In this document: in pieces, positions 1-10,239 of the stretch
Position numbering within the stretch: position 1 is the stretch's first letter
Layout: each line of letters begins with the position of its first letter
From: CAYRSS01 sp964426945
GTDB taxonomy: Bacteria; Planctomycetota; Phycisphaerae; UBA1845
NCBI GenBank assembly: GCA_964426945.1
Contig: CAYRSS010000049.1
Coordinates: forward strand, 1-30,830
DNA length: 30,830 nucleotides
Direction of reading: 5' to 3'
The notes under the pieces: generated by a model
Databases searched by the model: none
Told to the model about the DNA's origin: nothing
The model's input: only the letters and a program-made list of their open reading frames with translations
Made by a program: the position numbers and the translations under genes

Positions 1-2
1 GC

Positions 3-935
3 GCCGAGCACGCGGTCCTGCACCTGCTCTACGCGCGCTTCTGGCACAAAGTCCTGTTCGATCTCGGGCGCGTGTCGACGCGAGAGCCGTTCCAGAAGTT
101 GTTCAACCAGGGGATGATCCAGGGCTTCGCCTACGAGACAGCGCGCGGATCGCGCGTCTTCGCCGACCAGGTGGAGGAGCGCGGGCCCGAGCAGTTCTTC
201 GAGAAGGCCACCGGCGAGCCGCTCAAGCGCATCGTCGCCAAGATGAGCAAGTCGCTCAAGAACGTCGTCAACCCTGACGAGATCATCGCCGAGTACGGCG
301 CCGACACGTTTCGCCTGTACGAGATGTACATGGGCCCGCTCGACGCGGCCAAGCCCTGGAACACGCGCGACGTGCCGGGGCTGTTCAAGCTGTGTCAGCG
401 CATCTGGCGGCTGGTGGTGGATGAGGAGACCGGCTCGCTGTCGCCCGCGCTGGTGGACGATCAACCCGACCGCGACGCGCTGCACGTGCTGCACCGCACG
501 ATCCGAAAGGTTGGCGAAGACATCGAGCAGCTCAAGCTCAATACGGCTATCGCGGCGATCTTTGACTTCGTCAACGAGCTGACGCCGCTCAAGCGGCGTC
601 CGCGGGCGGTGATTGAGCCGTTTGTGCTGCTGATCGCCCCGTTCACGCCGCACCTTGCGGAAGAGCTGTGGCAGCGGCTCGGACACAGCGACAGCCTCGC
701 CCGTGCCCCTTGGCCGCTGTTCGATGAGGCGCTGACGAAAAAGGACGAACTGGAACTGGCCGTGCAGGTCGGCGGCAAGATCAAGGCCCGCATCCTCGTC
801 CCCGCCGAGGCGGACGACAGAATGGTTGAGCAGATCGCCCTCGCCCATCCGGAGGTGCAGGCGGCCGTTGCCGGCCGGACCATCCGGATGATCAAGGTCG
901 TCAAGGGGCGGCTCGTGAATATCGTGGCGGGCTGA
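3..935 (+). CDS. leuS: Leucyl-tRNA synthetase, C-terminal part (5' truncated by window edge)
   Basis: Class I aminoacyl-tRNA synthetase that charges tRNA-Leu in the cytoplasm. The frame is already open at base 3 and begins with the AEHAVLHLLYARFWHK segment typical of the LeuS catalytic core, so the true start lies outside the window. About 310 residues are visible. The KMSKS ATP-binding loop is at 240-254, followed by LKNVVNP; this LKN variant of the usual KGN is, from memory, common in planctomycetes and relatives. After it come the helical anticodon-binding domain (around RTIRKVGEDIEQLKLNTAIA) and the C-terminal domain with VGGKIKARI. The stop at 933-935 is followed at once by a short GC hairpin (939-953) without a T-run. 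The next gene starts 44 bases on, in the same direction. Seen: motifs and frame. Inferred: intact upstream part. Confidence 0.96.
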   Translation, partial: AEHAVLHLLYARFWHKVLFDLGRVSTREPFQKLFNQGMIQGFAYETARGSRVFADQVEERGPEQFFEKATGEPLKRIVAKMSKSLKNVVNPDEIIAEYGADTFRLYEMYMGPLDAAKPWNTRDVPGLFKLCQRIWRLVVDEETGSLSPALVDDQPDRDALHVLHRTIRKVGEDIEQLKLNTAIAAIFDFVNELTPLKRRPRAVIEPFVLLIAPFTPHLAEELWQRLGHSDSLARAPWPLFDEALTKKDELELAVQVGGKIKARILVPAEADDRMVEQIALAHPEVQAAVAGRTIRMIKVVKGRLVNIVAG

Positions 936-979
936 CGCGGCGGCCGCGCCGCCCGGGTCCCCACGCGGCGGAGAACGCG

Positions 980-1834
980 ATGCGCATCGCCATCCTCACC
1001 AGCGTCGACACGCGCCACCGGTTCTTCGTGCAGGCCCTGCGCGAGGTGTACGACGTGTGCGCGGTCGCGTACGAGCGGACCGGCTACTCACCGTCAACCG
1101 TGATCGGCAAGGGGCTGACCGGTGAGGAGGCCAAGGTCGTCACGCGCCATTTCGCCGAGCGCACCCGCCAGGAGGAGATCTACTTCGGCGACCGCGCCGA
1201 GATGGTGGCGCCCGGCGCGGGCTGCGCGGTGCACCACATCGAGCCGGGCGGCCTCAATGCGCCGGGCACGGTCGAGTTTCTCGTTGCGGCCCGGCCGGAC
1301 TTCGTGGTCGTCTACGGCACGAACCTCATCCGCCAGCCGCTGCTGGGGGCGTTTGCCGGGCGCATGATCAATATGCACTTGGGGCTTTCCCCCTACTACC
1401 GCGGGACGGCGACGAACTTCTATCCGCTTCTCAACGAGGAGCCGCAGTATGTCGGCGCGACGATCCACCTGATCGACCCCGGCATCGACAGCGGGCCGAT
1501 CCTCTGTCACGCCCGCCCCGAGATCACTCTCGGCGACATGCCCCACACGATCGGCTGCAAAGCGATTCTCGCGGGCACGGACGCCATGATCGCCGTGCTT
1601 GGCCGGGCGGATCGGCTCAGCCCGGTGCCGCAATGGGCTGCTCCGGGGGGCGGGCGGCTCTACCTGCGGCGGGACTACCACCCGCGGCAGGTGGTGGAGT
1701 TGTATGCGAAGCTCGGGGCGGGGTTGATTGAGCGTTACGTCGCGCGGGCGGCGGAGCTGGCCGGGGCGGTGCGGGTCATCGATCCGCCGCCCACCGCCGC
1801 CGGGGTGGTGCGCCTCGCGGCGATCCCCCGCTGA
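980..1834 (+). CDS. Formyltransferase-fold protein, free-standing
   Basis: A 284-residue protein of the formyl-transferase N fold (GART / methionyl-tRNA formyltransferase catalytic domain), which moves a formyl group from 10-formyl-tetrahydrofolate to an amine. The catalytic signature is complete: N131 and H133 in the NMHLGLSPYYRG loop, and D170 in IDPGIDSGPI, matching the Asn-His-Asp triad of PurN and Fmt. It lacks the C-terminal tRNA-binding domain of Fmt and is longer than PurN. About 100 C-terminal residues contain no motif I recognise. The acceptor could be a nucleotide sugar, a peptide or another amine and cannot be told from sequence. The ATG at 980 follows a GGAG (970-973). It sits 44 bases after leuS and may be cotranscribed with it. 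Family confident, substrate unknown. Confidence 0.85.
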   Translation: MRIAILTSVDTRHRFFVQALREVYDVCAVAYERTGYSPSTVIGKGLTGEEAKVVTRHFAERTRQEEIYFGDRAEMVAPGAGCAVHHIEPGGLNAPGTVEFLVAARPDFVVVYGTNLIRQPLLGAFAGRMINMHLGLSPYYRGTATNFYPLLNEEPQYVGATIHLIDPGIDSGPILCHARPEITLGDMPHTIGCKAILAGTDAMIAVLGRADRLSPVPQWAAPGGGRLYLRRDYHPRQVVELYAKLGAGLIERYVARAAELAGAVRVIDPPPTAAGVVRLAAIPR

Positions 1835-1846
1835 CGGCCGGTTCGA

Positions 1847-1875
1847 TCGACGTCCTGCCCGGCCGGTGTTACAAT
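1847..1875 (+). promoter_or_regulatory. Candidate sigma70-type promoter for typA
   Basis: TCGACG (1847-1852), a 17-base spacer, then TACAAT (1870-1875) preceded by TG at 1867-1868, giving an extended -10. It lies in the 113-base gap before the typA start. The -35 matches 4 of 6 consensus bases and the -10 matches 5 of 6. Confidence 0.4.
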
Positions 1876-1947
1876 GCCCGGCTCGCCGCGTCGCCCCGGC
1901 AAGGGCGGGCGAGCGAAGCCCCCACGATCCGACGGACAGGTTTCCCC

Positions 1948-3762
<1,815 letters not shown>

Positions 3763-3793
3763 GCCGGGCGTCGGTCGCCAGTTGAGGCCAGGC

Positions 3794-4525
3794 ATGTCCC
3801 GGCGCGTCATCCCCGAGATTCTCTACCGCGACGACGGGCTGCTGGTCATCGACAAGCCCGCCCGCGTGCTCTCCGTGTCCGGCCGCGGCTCGGCCCCGAC
3901 CATCGCCGAGCTGCTCCACGAGCGAAAGCTCGTGCCCGCGGACGAACCCTTCCGGCCGATTCACCGCCTCGACCGCGACGCGAGCGGGGTCATCCTCTTC
4001 GCCCGGACGATCGAGGCCCAGCGCCACCTCACCGAGCAGTTTGTGCGCCGCACGGTAGACAAGCGCTACCTGGCGCTGGCACTCGGGCGGTTCGACGGCT
4101 CGGGCCTGATCGACCTGCCCATCGCCAAGACCGGCAGCGGCAACCGGGCCCGGGTGGATCACGAGAAGGGCCGCCCCTCGCGCACGGCCTACCGCGTGCT
4201 CGAAGTTTTCCGAGACTACACGCTGGTGGAGTGCAGCCCGCTGACCGGTCGGCTGCACCAGATCCGGGTCCACCTCGCCACGATGGGGCACCCGCTCGCG
4301 GCGGACCCGATCTACGGCGGCGGGGGGGAGATTCACCTCTCGGCGCTGAAGCCCGGCTACCGCCCCAACCTCCGGCGGGCCGAGCGGCCGATCCTGGCCC
4401 GCGTCGCCCTCCATGCGTGGCGGATCACCATCGACGACCCCGGCGGGCGCGGCGCTGTGACTTTCGAGGCGCCGCTGGCGAAAGATATCCGCGCGACCCT
4501 CAATCAGCTCCGCCGGCTCGGTTGA
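3794..4525 (+). CDS. RluA/RluD-family pseudouridine synthase
   Basis: A 243-residue RNA pseudouridine synthase that isomerises uridine in rRNA or tRNA. The catalytic motif HRLDRDASG (residues 57-65) carries the essential Asp (D60). The C-terminal signature GRLHQIRVHLATMGHPLAADPIYGG is split across two of the family motifs (TGRLHQIR and GHPLAADPIYGG). There is no N-terminal S4 domain: the protein opens directly with the catalytic EILYRDDGLLVIDKP strand, as in the shorter RluA/TruC-type members. I chose ATG 3794 over TTG 3782 because GAGG (3784-3787) is correctly spaced for the ATG. It lies 31 bases after typA. Which uridine it modifies cannot be read from sequence. Confidence 0.93.
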   Translation: MSRRVIPEILYRDDGLLVIDKPARVLSVSGRGSAPTIAELLHERKLVPADEPFRPIHRLDRDASGVILFARTIEAQRHLTEQFVRRTVDKRYLALALGRFDGSGLIDLPIAKTGSGNRARVDHEKGRPSRTAYRVLEVFRDYTLVECSPLTGRLHQIRVHLATMGHPLAADPIYGGGGEIHLSALKPGYRPNLRRAERPILARVALHAWRITIDDPGGRGAVTFEAPLAKDIRATLNQLRRLG

Positions 4526-4549
4526 AAACAGCGGGGAATCCGCTATCCT
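4522..4549 (+). promoter_or_regulatory. Candidate sigma70-type promoter for the SPOR-like gene
   Basis: TTGAAA (4522-4527), a 16-base spacer, then TATCCT (4544-4549). The -35 overlaps the stop codon of the preceding pseudouridine synthase gene. Match to consensus is 5/6 and 4/6. It lies 36 bases before the next start codon. Confidence 0.4.
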
Positions 4550-4584
4550 TGGCCGTTTCAACCGCCCGACCGGGAGGCCCAGCG

Positions 4585-5427
4585 ATGGCGAAGTCGAAAC
4601 ACGCTCCTGCGCTGTTCGAAGTGCTCGACAAGGCCAAGGAGGCCAAGGGCCAGATCAAGGTTCCTGCCTGGGTGGACGGCGGTCGGGCTGACAGCGAGGC
4701 TTCCTCTCCTGCAGTAGAGACGGAAGCCCCGGTGGCCATCCGGCCATCCCGGCCGGTGCCCGCCGTGCCGACCGCTCCGTCGGCCGCGCCGGCCCCTGCG
4801 GACGCGGGGGCGGGCGAACCGCTCTGGAGCTATGATGGCCGCCGGCTGCGGGTTTCGCTCAGCCGGATGGCCGCTGCCGCGGTCGCGGCGGGCGTCGTGC
4901 TGGCGGCGGCGGGCGTGTACCGCGTGGGCAGCTCGCTTGGCGCGGCGGCGGGATTCGAGGAGGGCCGTCGCTCGTATGAGGCGGCTACGGTCGCTACGAT
5001 CGAGCAGGCCAAGCGTCAGCCGGTGAATGAAGAGGTCGTGGGTCCGCTGCGGAGTGGGGCTGCCGCTCCCCCGCGGGGCGAGACGAGCCCCCCGGCTGCA
5101 GCGCCCAGGACGACAGTTACGGCGTCGTGGGTCAAGGGCAACACGTATATCGTGGTGCAGGAGTTCCGCCCCGACAGCGGCAACGAGGCTTACGTCGCCC
5201 AGGGCTTCTTCGCGGAGCAGGGGGTGCCGACGGCGGTGGTCAAGCGATCAAGCGGCCACCTCTGGCTGGTTTCGACGGAAGGCTACAACTACGGAGACCC
5301 GGCCCAGAAGCAGCTCGGCAAGGTGCTGGCTCAGCGGGTGCGGGATGTTGGCAAGGCGTATCAGCAGGCCGGCGGTCGTTACGCGTGCGAGGGCTATGAG
5401 CGCACGCTGACCGGCGATTCCTGGTAG
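4585..5427 (+). CDS. Single-span membrane protein with C-terminal SPOR-like domain
   Basis: A 280-residue protein in three parts. Residues 1-93 are a hydrophilic cytoplasmic tail rich in Pro, Ala and Ser from about residue 40. Residues 94-112 form one Ala/Val-rich membrane segment. Residues 113-280 are predicted outside the cytoplasm, ending in a compact domain (about 185-265: TYIVVQEF ... FFAEQGVPTAVVKR ... LWLVSTEGY) with the strand-helix-strand pattern of SPOR-like peptidoglycan-binding domains. The frame stays open upstream to 4231 inside the previous gene, but ATG 4585 is preceded by GGGAGG (4572-4577) and marks where the composition changes. A role in cell-wall or division-site binding is an inference; the SPOR assignment is by pattern only. 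Confidence 0.75.
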   Translation: MAKSKHAPALFEVLDKAKEAKGQIKVPAWVDGGRADSEASSPAVETEAPVAIRPSRPVPAVPTAPSAAPAPADAGAGEPLWSYDGRRLRVSLSRMAAAAVAAGVVLAAAGVYRVGSSLGAAAGFEEGRRSYEAATVATIEQAKRQPVNEEVVGPLRSGAAAPPRGETSPPAAAPRTTVTASWVKGNTYIVVQEFRPDSGNEAYVAQGFFAEQGVPTAVVKRSSGHLWLVSTEGYNYGDPAQKQLGKVLAQRVRDVGKAYQQAGGRYACEGYERTLTGDSW

Positions 5428-5433
5428 AACAAG

Positions 5434-5460
5434 ACCGCCGATGGGCGGTTCTCGCGAGAA
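5434..5460 (+). promoter_or_regulatory. Hairpin plus 12-base palindrome in the leader of the small basic protein gene
   Basis: ACCGCC (5434-5439) and GGCGGT (5444-5449) form a perfect stem closed by a GATG loop. TTCTCGCGAGAA (5449-5460), a perfect palindrome, follows at once and abuts the AGAGG ribosome-binding site (5461-5465). It could be a protein- or RNA-based control site for the next gene, or a weak terminator for the previous one. There is no T-run. Confidence 0.4.
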
Positions 5461-5471
5461 AGAGGAAGCGA

Positions 5472-5699
5472 ATGTCGATCGACAAGTCCCTCCGGTCCAA
5501 GTCCACCCTGGCCCGCCACCGCAACGTACTTTCGCGGGCGGAGCGGATCACGCATCTTCAGGAGGTCGGCAAGTGGAGCGACGACTCCACCGCCACAGGC
5601 CTTCCCAAGGTCGGCCACCGAAAGGCTTCGGTCGGCAAGAAGACCAAGAAGAAGGACGAGGCCGCTGCCGACGCGCCGGCGGAAGAAAAGAAGAAGTAG
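5472..5699 (+). CDS. Small basic protein of the planctomycete/verrucomicrobia/chlamydia family
   Basis: A 75-residue, strongly basic protein. The N-terminal half (MSIDKSLRSK ... ARHRNVLSRAERI) and GLPKVGHRK match, from memory, the small basic protein family restricted to Planctomycetes, Verrucomicrobia and Chlamydiae (TIGR04137-type), suspected of ribosome or RNA association. The C-terminus is a low-complexity Lys/Glu/Ala tail ending in KKK. ATG 5472 follows AGAGG (5461-5465) with normal spacing. A hairpin and a palindrome lie just upstream (5434-5460), and a terminator-like hairpin downstream (5772-5813) suggests the transcript ends there. Family membership is a useful marker of lineage. The molecular role is not established from this sequence. 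Confidence 0.85.
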   Translation: MSIDKSLRSKSTLARHRNVLSRAERITHLQEVGKWSDDSTATGLPKVGHRKASVGKKTKKKDEAAADAPAEEKKK

Positions 5700-5771
5700 T
5701 CGGTCGCACCTGCCGGCAGGGGCCAGGCGCCACCGGTTGGAACGGACGACCGCTTCGCTTTCCCGGGATTT

Positions 5772-5813
5772 CCGCCGCTCGCGTGATGACCAGCCATCCG
5801 TGCGGCGGTTTTT
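5772..5813 (+). terminator. Intrinsic terminator after the small basic protein gene
   Basis: CCGCCGC (5772-5778) pairs perfectly with GCGGCGG (5802-5808) across a 23-base loop and is followed directly by TTTTT (5809-5813). It lies 72 bases after the stop codon and before the aminotransferase gene. Confidence 0.65.
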
Positions 5814-5840
5814 CACGCGCCCCATCAGGGAGGATCACGG

Positions 5841-6959
5841 ATGCCAGGCAGGCGCCTCGTAGCCGACCGCATGGCCGACATCGGCTCCTCGGGTATCCGA
5901 CGTGTCTTCGATCTGGGCGCTGCGCTGACCGATCCGATCAACCTCTCCATCGGGCAGCCTGACTTCGACGTGCCTGCGCCGGTCAAGGAGGCGGCCATTG
6001 CGGCGATCGAGGCGGGCCACAACGGCTACACCCTGACGCGCGGCCTGCCCGAGCTGCGCGAGCGGCTCACTGCGGATATCCGCCGCGAGTTCGACTGGGA
6101 TGCCGAGGTCATTGTGACGGCCGGTGTCTCGGGCGGGCTGTACCTGGCGGCGCTGTCCTGCGTGAATCCCGGGGAGGAGATCCTCTTTCCCGATCCCTAT
6201 TTCGTCTCCTATCCGATGATGGCGACCCTGGCGGGGGCGAAGCCTGTGCCCGTTCCGCTCTACGACGACCTGCAGCTTCACCCCGAGCGGTTCGACGCCG
6301 CCATCACCCCGCGCAGCAAGATGCTGCTGATCTGCTCACCCGCGAATCCGACGGGGGTGGTGTACCGCGAGGCGGACCTGCGCGACCTGGCGGACCTTGC
6401 CCGTCGGCGCGACCTGCTGATCGTCTCCGACGAAATCTACAGCACGCTGGTGTACGACGGCCCCGCCCCGAGCATTGCGCGCTTCGCTCCGGAGCGAACG
6501 ATCGTGCTGCGCGGGTTCGGCAAGTCGCACGGCATGACCGGCTGGCGGCTGGCGTACGCCGCGGCGCGCGGCGATCTGATCACCGAGATGGCCAAGCTGC
6601 AGCAGTACACCTTCGTGTGCGCACCGCACCCGGTGCAGCATGGCGGGCTGGCGGCGCTGGACGTGGACATGTCTGCGCACATCCGCGATTACGCGGGAAA
6701 GCGCGACCTGGTGTGCCGCGGGCTGGAGGGTGCGTTCGAGTTTGTCCGGCCGGGGGGCGGGTTCTACGTGTTTCCGAAGGTGCCCGCCGGGTATGCGTCG
6801 GGCGGGGAGTTCGTCGAAGAAGCGATCCGCCGCAACGTGCTGATCATCCCGGGCGTGACCTTCAGCGGTCGCGACACCCACTTCCGCGTCAGTTACGCCG
6901 CGCCTGACGACAAGCTGCGCCAGGGCTGCGGAATCCTCCGCGCGATGGTCGCCCGCTGA
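5841..6959 (+). CDS. Class I/II PLP-dependent aminotransferase
   Basis: A 372-residue fold-type I aminotransferase that transfers an amino group between an amino acid and a 2-oxoacid through pyridoxal phosphate. Visible motifs: the substrate-side LSIGQPDFDVP (35-45), the hinge NGYTLTRGLPELR, SPANPTG (166-172) with the PLP-ring Asn, SDEIYS (196-201) with the Asp/Tyr pair, and the Schiff-base lysine K228 in GFGKSHGMTGWRL. The usual SFSK at the lysine is GFGK here. A C-terminal Arg in HFRVSYA should bind the substrate carboxylate. ATG 5841 follows GGGAGGA with good spacing. It is of the aspartate/alanine/aromatic aminotransferase subgroup; substrate unresolved. It converges on the RND pump gene, with 13 bases between stop codons. 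Confidence 0.92.
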   Translation: MPGRRLVADRMADIGSSGIRRVFDLGAALTDPINLSIGQPDFDVPAPVKEAAIAAIEAGHNGYTLTRGLPELRERLTADIRREFDWDAEVIVTAGVSGGLYLAALSCVNPGEEILFPDPYFVSYPMMATLAGAKPVPVPLYDDLQLHPERFDAAITPRSKMLLICSPANPTGVVYREADLRDLADLARRRDLLIVSDEIYSTLVYDGPAPSIARFAPERTIVLRGFGKSHGMTGWRLAYAAARGDLITEMAKLQQYTFVCAPHPVQHGGLAALDVDMSAHIRDYAGKRDLVCRGLEGAFEFVRPGGGFYVFPKVPAGYASGGEFVEEAIRRNVLIIPGVTFSGRDTHFRVSYAAPDDKLRQGCGILRAMVAR

Positions 6960-6972
6960 CTCGCCGCCCGGC

Positions 6973-9900
6973 TCAGGCAGCCGGAGCCGGTGCGGGCCGG
7001 CCCAGCAGCCAGCGCCACAGCCGCACGGTCAGCGACTTCATGTCGAGCACGATCATGTAGAGCGCCGGCACGGCCAGCAGCGTGAGCACCGTCGCAAAAA
7101 TAAGCCCTGCCGAAACCGAGATCGCCATCGGAATCAGGAACCGCGCCTGGAAGGACTGCTCGAGCACGAGCGGGCCGAGCCCCAGCACCGTCGTGATCGA
7201 CGTGAGCATGATGGGCCGCAGCCTGGCCCGCGCGGCCTCGACCACCGCGGCGCCGGGCTCGGCGCCAGCGCGGACGCGCACGTTGATGAAGTTCACCAGC
7301 ACGATCGCGTCGTTAACGACTATCCCCGTCAGGGCGACCAGGCCGATCATCGACATGATCGTCAGCGGGTAGCCCATCCCCCAATGGCCGATCACCGCGC
7401 CGATGAGCCCGAAGGGGATCGCCGCCATGATGATCATCGGCTGGAGGTAGCTGCGGAAGATGGCGGTGAGGATGACGAAGATCAGGGCGCAGGCGACGGC
7501 GAAGCCGATGCGCAGCGAGCCGAAAGACTTGGAGGTTTCTTCCTGTCGCCCGGTGAACTGCATGCGTACGCCGGGATACTGGGCGATGGTTTCAGGGAAG
7601 CTGCCGGCGAGCGTCTCGGTGACGAGGTAGGCGTTGGTCACGTCCTCATTGACGTCGGCGCGGATGGTCACGGTGCGGCGCTGGTCCTTGCGCGTGATCG
7701 TGGAGTAGCCCACGCCCTCGACGAGCCGGGCGACTTCGCGGAACGGGACCGATGTCCCATCGGGCGTGGCGACGTACATCGACTCGACATCGTGAACACG
7801 GCGGCGGAACTCCTCCGGGTAGCGGACCATGAGCTTCACGTCCTCGCGCCCGCGCTGGATCTTGCGCGCCTCGTAGCCGTAGAAGGCCGCGCGGATCTGC
7901 GTGGCGAGTGAAGCCGTGGTCAGCCCCAGGGCCCGCGCCGAGTCGTACAGTTCGATCTGCACCTCGCGGCGGCCGGCGTCGAAGTCGTCGGTGATGTCGT
8001 ACACGCCTTCGAAGCCGGCGAGCTTCGTGCGGTAGTCCGTCGCGATCCGGCGAAGGTCCTCGAGGCGGTCGCCGCTGATTTCGAGCTGGATGGCGGCGCC
8101 GCCGGGTCCGCCCTGGATGGTCGTGTACTTGAGCTTCTCGACGCCGGGGATGTCTGCGGTTCTGGCGCGGAGTTCCTCGAGAACCTCCTCGCTGGTGCGC
8201 GTGCGGTCCTCGATCGGCCCGAGTTCGATGAACACCTGTGCGGCGTGCGACTGCGACGTGGGCATGACCATGTCGTCATCGAGTTGCGACCCGACCAGCG
8301 AGAAGACGAACTTCAGCTCGGGCAGGTCGACCGCGGCCTTCTCGATGACGGCGGCGGCCTCGCGCGTGCGGGCCATAGGCGTGCCGACGCTCATCTGGAG
8401 GTTGGCGACGATCGTTTCGGAGTCCATCTTCTGCAGAAACACGAAAGGCACGTGCCCGCCGGCGACCAGCCCGATGGTCATCAGCATCGCCGCCCCGAAC
8501 GCGGCCATGGTCACATAGCGGTTGCGGACACATATGCGCACGAGCCGGTCATAACCGCGATTCAGCACACGTTCGAGCAGAAGATGCTGCATGGCGCGCA
8601 ACTTCGCCCGCAGGCGGCTGCCGGCCGAATGACCGGCGGGTGACTGGGCGGTGTGGACCGCCGTCGATGCGTGCGGCGCCACACCGTGCGCGAGGTGGGC
8701 GGGCATGCAGGTGAGCACCTCGATGACCGACACCGCCAGCGCGATGCACACGATCACCGGCAGCACGCCCATCCACTGCCCCATCTGACCTTCGATGAAC
8801 AGGAGCGGCAGGAAGGCCGCCACCGTGGTGGAGACGGCGCCGATCACGGGCCAGGTGACCTCCTCGGCCCCCTCGATGGCCGCGAGGCGCGGCTCGAGCC
8901 CCGATTCCATCTTCGCGTAAATGTTCTCGGCCACGATGATGCCGTCGTCGACCAGCATGCCCAGCACGATGATCAGGGCAAGCATCGAGATCAGGTTCAG
9001 CGTGTGACCGGCGAGGTACATCGCCAGGACGGTGCCGGCGATGGCCACGACCAGCCCCGTCATGACCCAGAACGCTACGCGCCAGTGCAGAAAGACCAGC
9101 AGCGAGAAGAACACGAGCACCAGCCCGGCCAGGCCGTTGCGCTGGAGCAGGTCGAGTCGGCCTTCGACGAACCGGGCCAGGTCGCCGTGAGTGGCGAGGC
9201 GCACGCCCGGCGGATAGCGGTCCGAGGACGCCCGGTCGTAGACCGTGCCGATTTCGTCGTTACCCGAGAGGCGGGCGAGAAGGCGGTCGGACCATGAGCG
9301 CGTGAGCGGTTCGCCCATGCGGCCCGCAACCAGTGCCTTGACCAGCGACGAGATGCGCACGGCGTCCTGGTCGGGCGTCTTGTAGACGGTGACGCTGGCT
9401 GCGGGGCTGCCGCCGAAGCGTCCTTCGACTTCGGCGTCTTCGAAGCCGTCGATCACGCGCGCCACATCGCTGAGGCGCACGGTGCGCCCGCCGGGCGTCG
9501 CCCGGACGATCACGTCGCGCAGCTCCTCCCCCCAGGCCCGCTCGCCGAGCGTCCGCACGGCAATGTTGCTGGAGCGCGTCTTGATCTGCCCGCCGGGCAG
9601 GTCGAGGCTCGTGGCGCCGACGGCGTCGGCCACCTGCATGAAAGAAACGCCGTACTTGACCAGTTGATCCGGGGCTACCTCGATGCTGATCTCGTCCTTG
9701 AGCGTTCCGCCGAGAACCACGTCGGTGATGCCGGGCAGGTTGAGCACGTCCTCGCGCAAGCGCTCCCCAAGCACCTTCAGCGTGCGCGGGTCTACGTCGC
9801 CGTAGACCGACACGCTGATGACCGGCCACCGAGGCTCGAACTCGGCCACGGTGGTTTCGAGCGCCTCCTCGGGAAAGTCCTCCTGCGGGATCGAGTCGAT

Positions 9901-10239
9901 CGCGTTCTCAATGTCGCGGACGGCCTTCTGAATGTCGGCGTAGCCGCTTTCGAGCTCGACGAAGATGCGGCTCATTCCCTCGCTGACGGCCGACTCGATC
10001 GTCTCGACGCCGTCGACGTCCTTGATCTGCTCCTCAATCTTCCGGGTGATGCCTTTCTCGATTTCACTCGGCGTCGCGCCGGGGTAGGGGGTGACGATCA
10101 GGATTCGGTCGGGCCGGGCCTCCGGGAACATCTCGCGGATCATCCGCAGGCCGGCGTAGGCGCCGCCGACGAGCAGCGTGAGGGTAAACAGGTTCACCAG
10201 GAGCGGGTTGTCCACGCTCCAGCGCGAGGCGAACTTCAC
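6973..10239 (-). CDS. RND-family efflux pump inner-membrane permease (AcrB/HAE-like)
   Basis: A 1088-residue resistance-nodulation-division transporter that exports compounds using the proton gradient. It has the duplicated RND layout: TM1 near residues 13-33, a large periplasmic porter domain, a TM2-TM6 block (about 367-520), a second porter domain, and TM8-TM12 near the C-terminus. The TM4 acid pair is present (D431-D432 in GMLVDDGIIVAENI). The TM10 lysine of AcrB (K940) is replaced: the aligned GIVVNDAIVLVNF has N976, followed by D977. The start is GTG 10239, set by GGAGG six bases upstream and a 4-base GTGA overlap with the adaptor gene's stop, which implies translational coupling. No outer-membrane TolC partner is encoded here. 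Substrate unknown. Confidence 0.93.
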   Translation of the reverse strand: MKFASRWSVDNPLLVNLFTLTLLVGGAYAGLRMIREMFPEARPDRILIVTPYPGATPSEIEKGITRKIEEQIKDVDGVETIESAVSEGMSRIFVELESGYADIQKAVRDIENAIDSIPQEDFPEEALETTVAEFEPRWPVISVSVYGDVDPRTLKVLGERLREDVLNLPGITDVVLGGTLKDEISIEVAPDQLVKYGVSFMQVADAVGATSLDLPGGQIKTRSSNIAVRTLGERAWGEELRDVIVRATPGGRTVRLSDVARVIDGFEDAEVEGRFGGSPAASVTVYKTPDQDAVRISSLVKALVAGRMGEPLTRSWSDRLLARLSGNDEIGTVYDRASSDRYPPGVRLATHGDLARFVEGRLDLLQRNGLAGLVLVFFSLLVFLHWRVAFWVMTGLVVAIAGTVLAMYLAGHTLNLISMLALIIVLGMLVDDGIIVAENIYAKMESGLEPRLAAIEGAEEVTWPVIGAVSTTVAAFLPLLFIEGQMGQWMGVLPVIVCIALAVSVIEVLTCMPAHLAHGVAPHASTAVHTAQSPAGHSAGSRLRAKLRAMQHLLLERVLNRGYDRLVRICVRNRYVTMAAFGAAMLMTIGLVAGGHVPFVFLQKMDSETIVANLQMSVGTPMARTREAAAVIEKAAVDLPELKFVFSLVGSQLDDDMVMPTSQSHAAQVFIELGPIEDRTRTSEEVLEELRARTADIPGVEKLKYTTIQGGPGGAAIQLEISGDRLEDLRRIATDYRTKLAGFEGVYDITDDFDAGRREVQIELYDSARALGLTTASLATQIRAAFYGYEARKIQRGREDVKLMVRYPEEFRRRVHDVESMYVATPDGTSVPFREVARLVEGVGYSTITRKDQRRTVTIRADVNEDVTNAYLVTETLAGSFPETIAQYPGVRMQFTGRQEETSKSFGSLRIGFAVACALIFVILTAIFRSYLQPMIIMAAIPFGLIGAVIGHWGMGYPLTIMSMIGLVALTGIVVNDAIVLVNFINVRVRAGAEPGAAVVEAARARLRPIMLTSITTVLGLGPLVLEQSFQARFLIPMAISVSAGLIFATVLTLLAVPALYMIVLDMKSLTVRLWRWLLGRPAPAPAA

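Noticed and set aside
939..953. GGCGGC/GCCGCC hairpin after leuS as a terminator
   Set aside because: Only 6 bp with a 3-base loop and no T-run, in a GC-rich region where such matches occur by chance.
1836..1864. GGCCGG/CCGGCC inverted repeat before typA as a terminator or operator
   Set aside because: Arms are short and pure G/C with a 17-base loop, and the pair overlaps the promoter-like sequence; too likely by chance.
6968..6984. CCGGCT/AGCCGG hairpin at the convergent ends of the aminotransferase and RND genes as a bidirectional terminator
   Set aside because: It overlaps the RND stop codon, is only 6 bp, and has no T-run on either strand.
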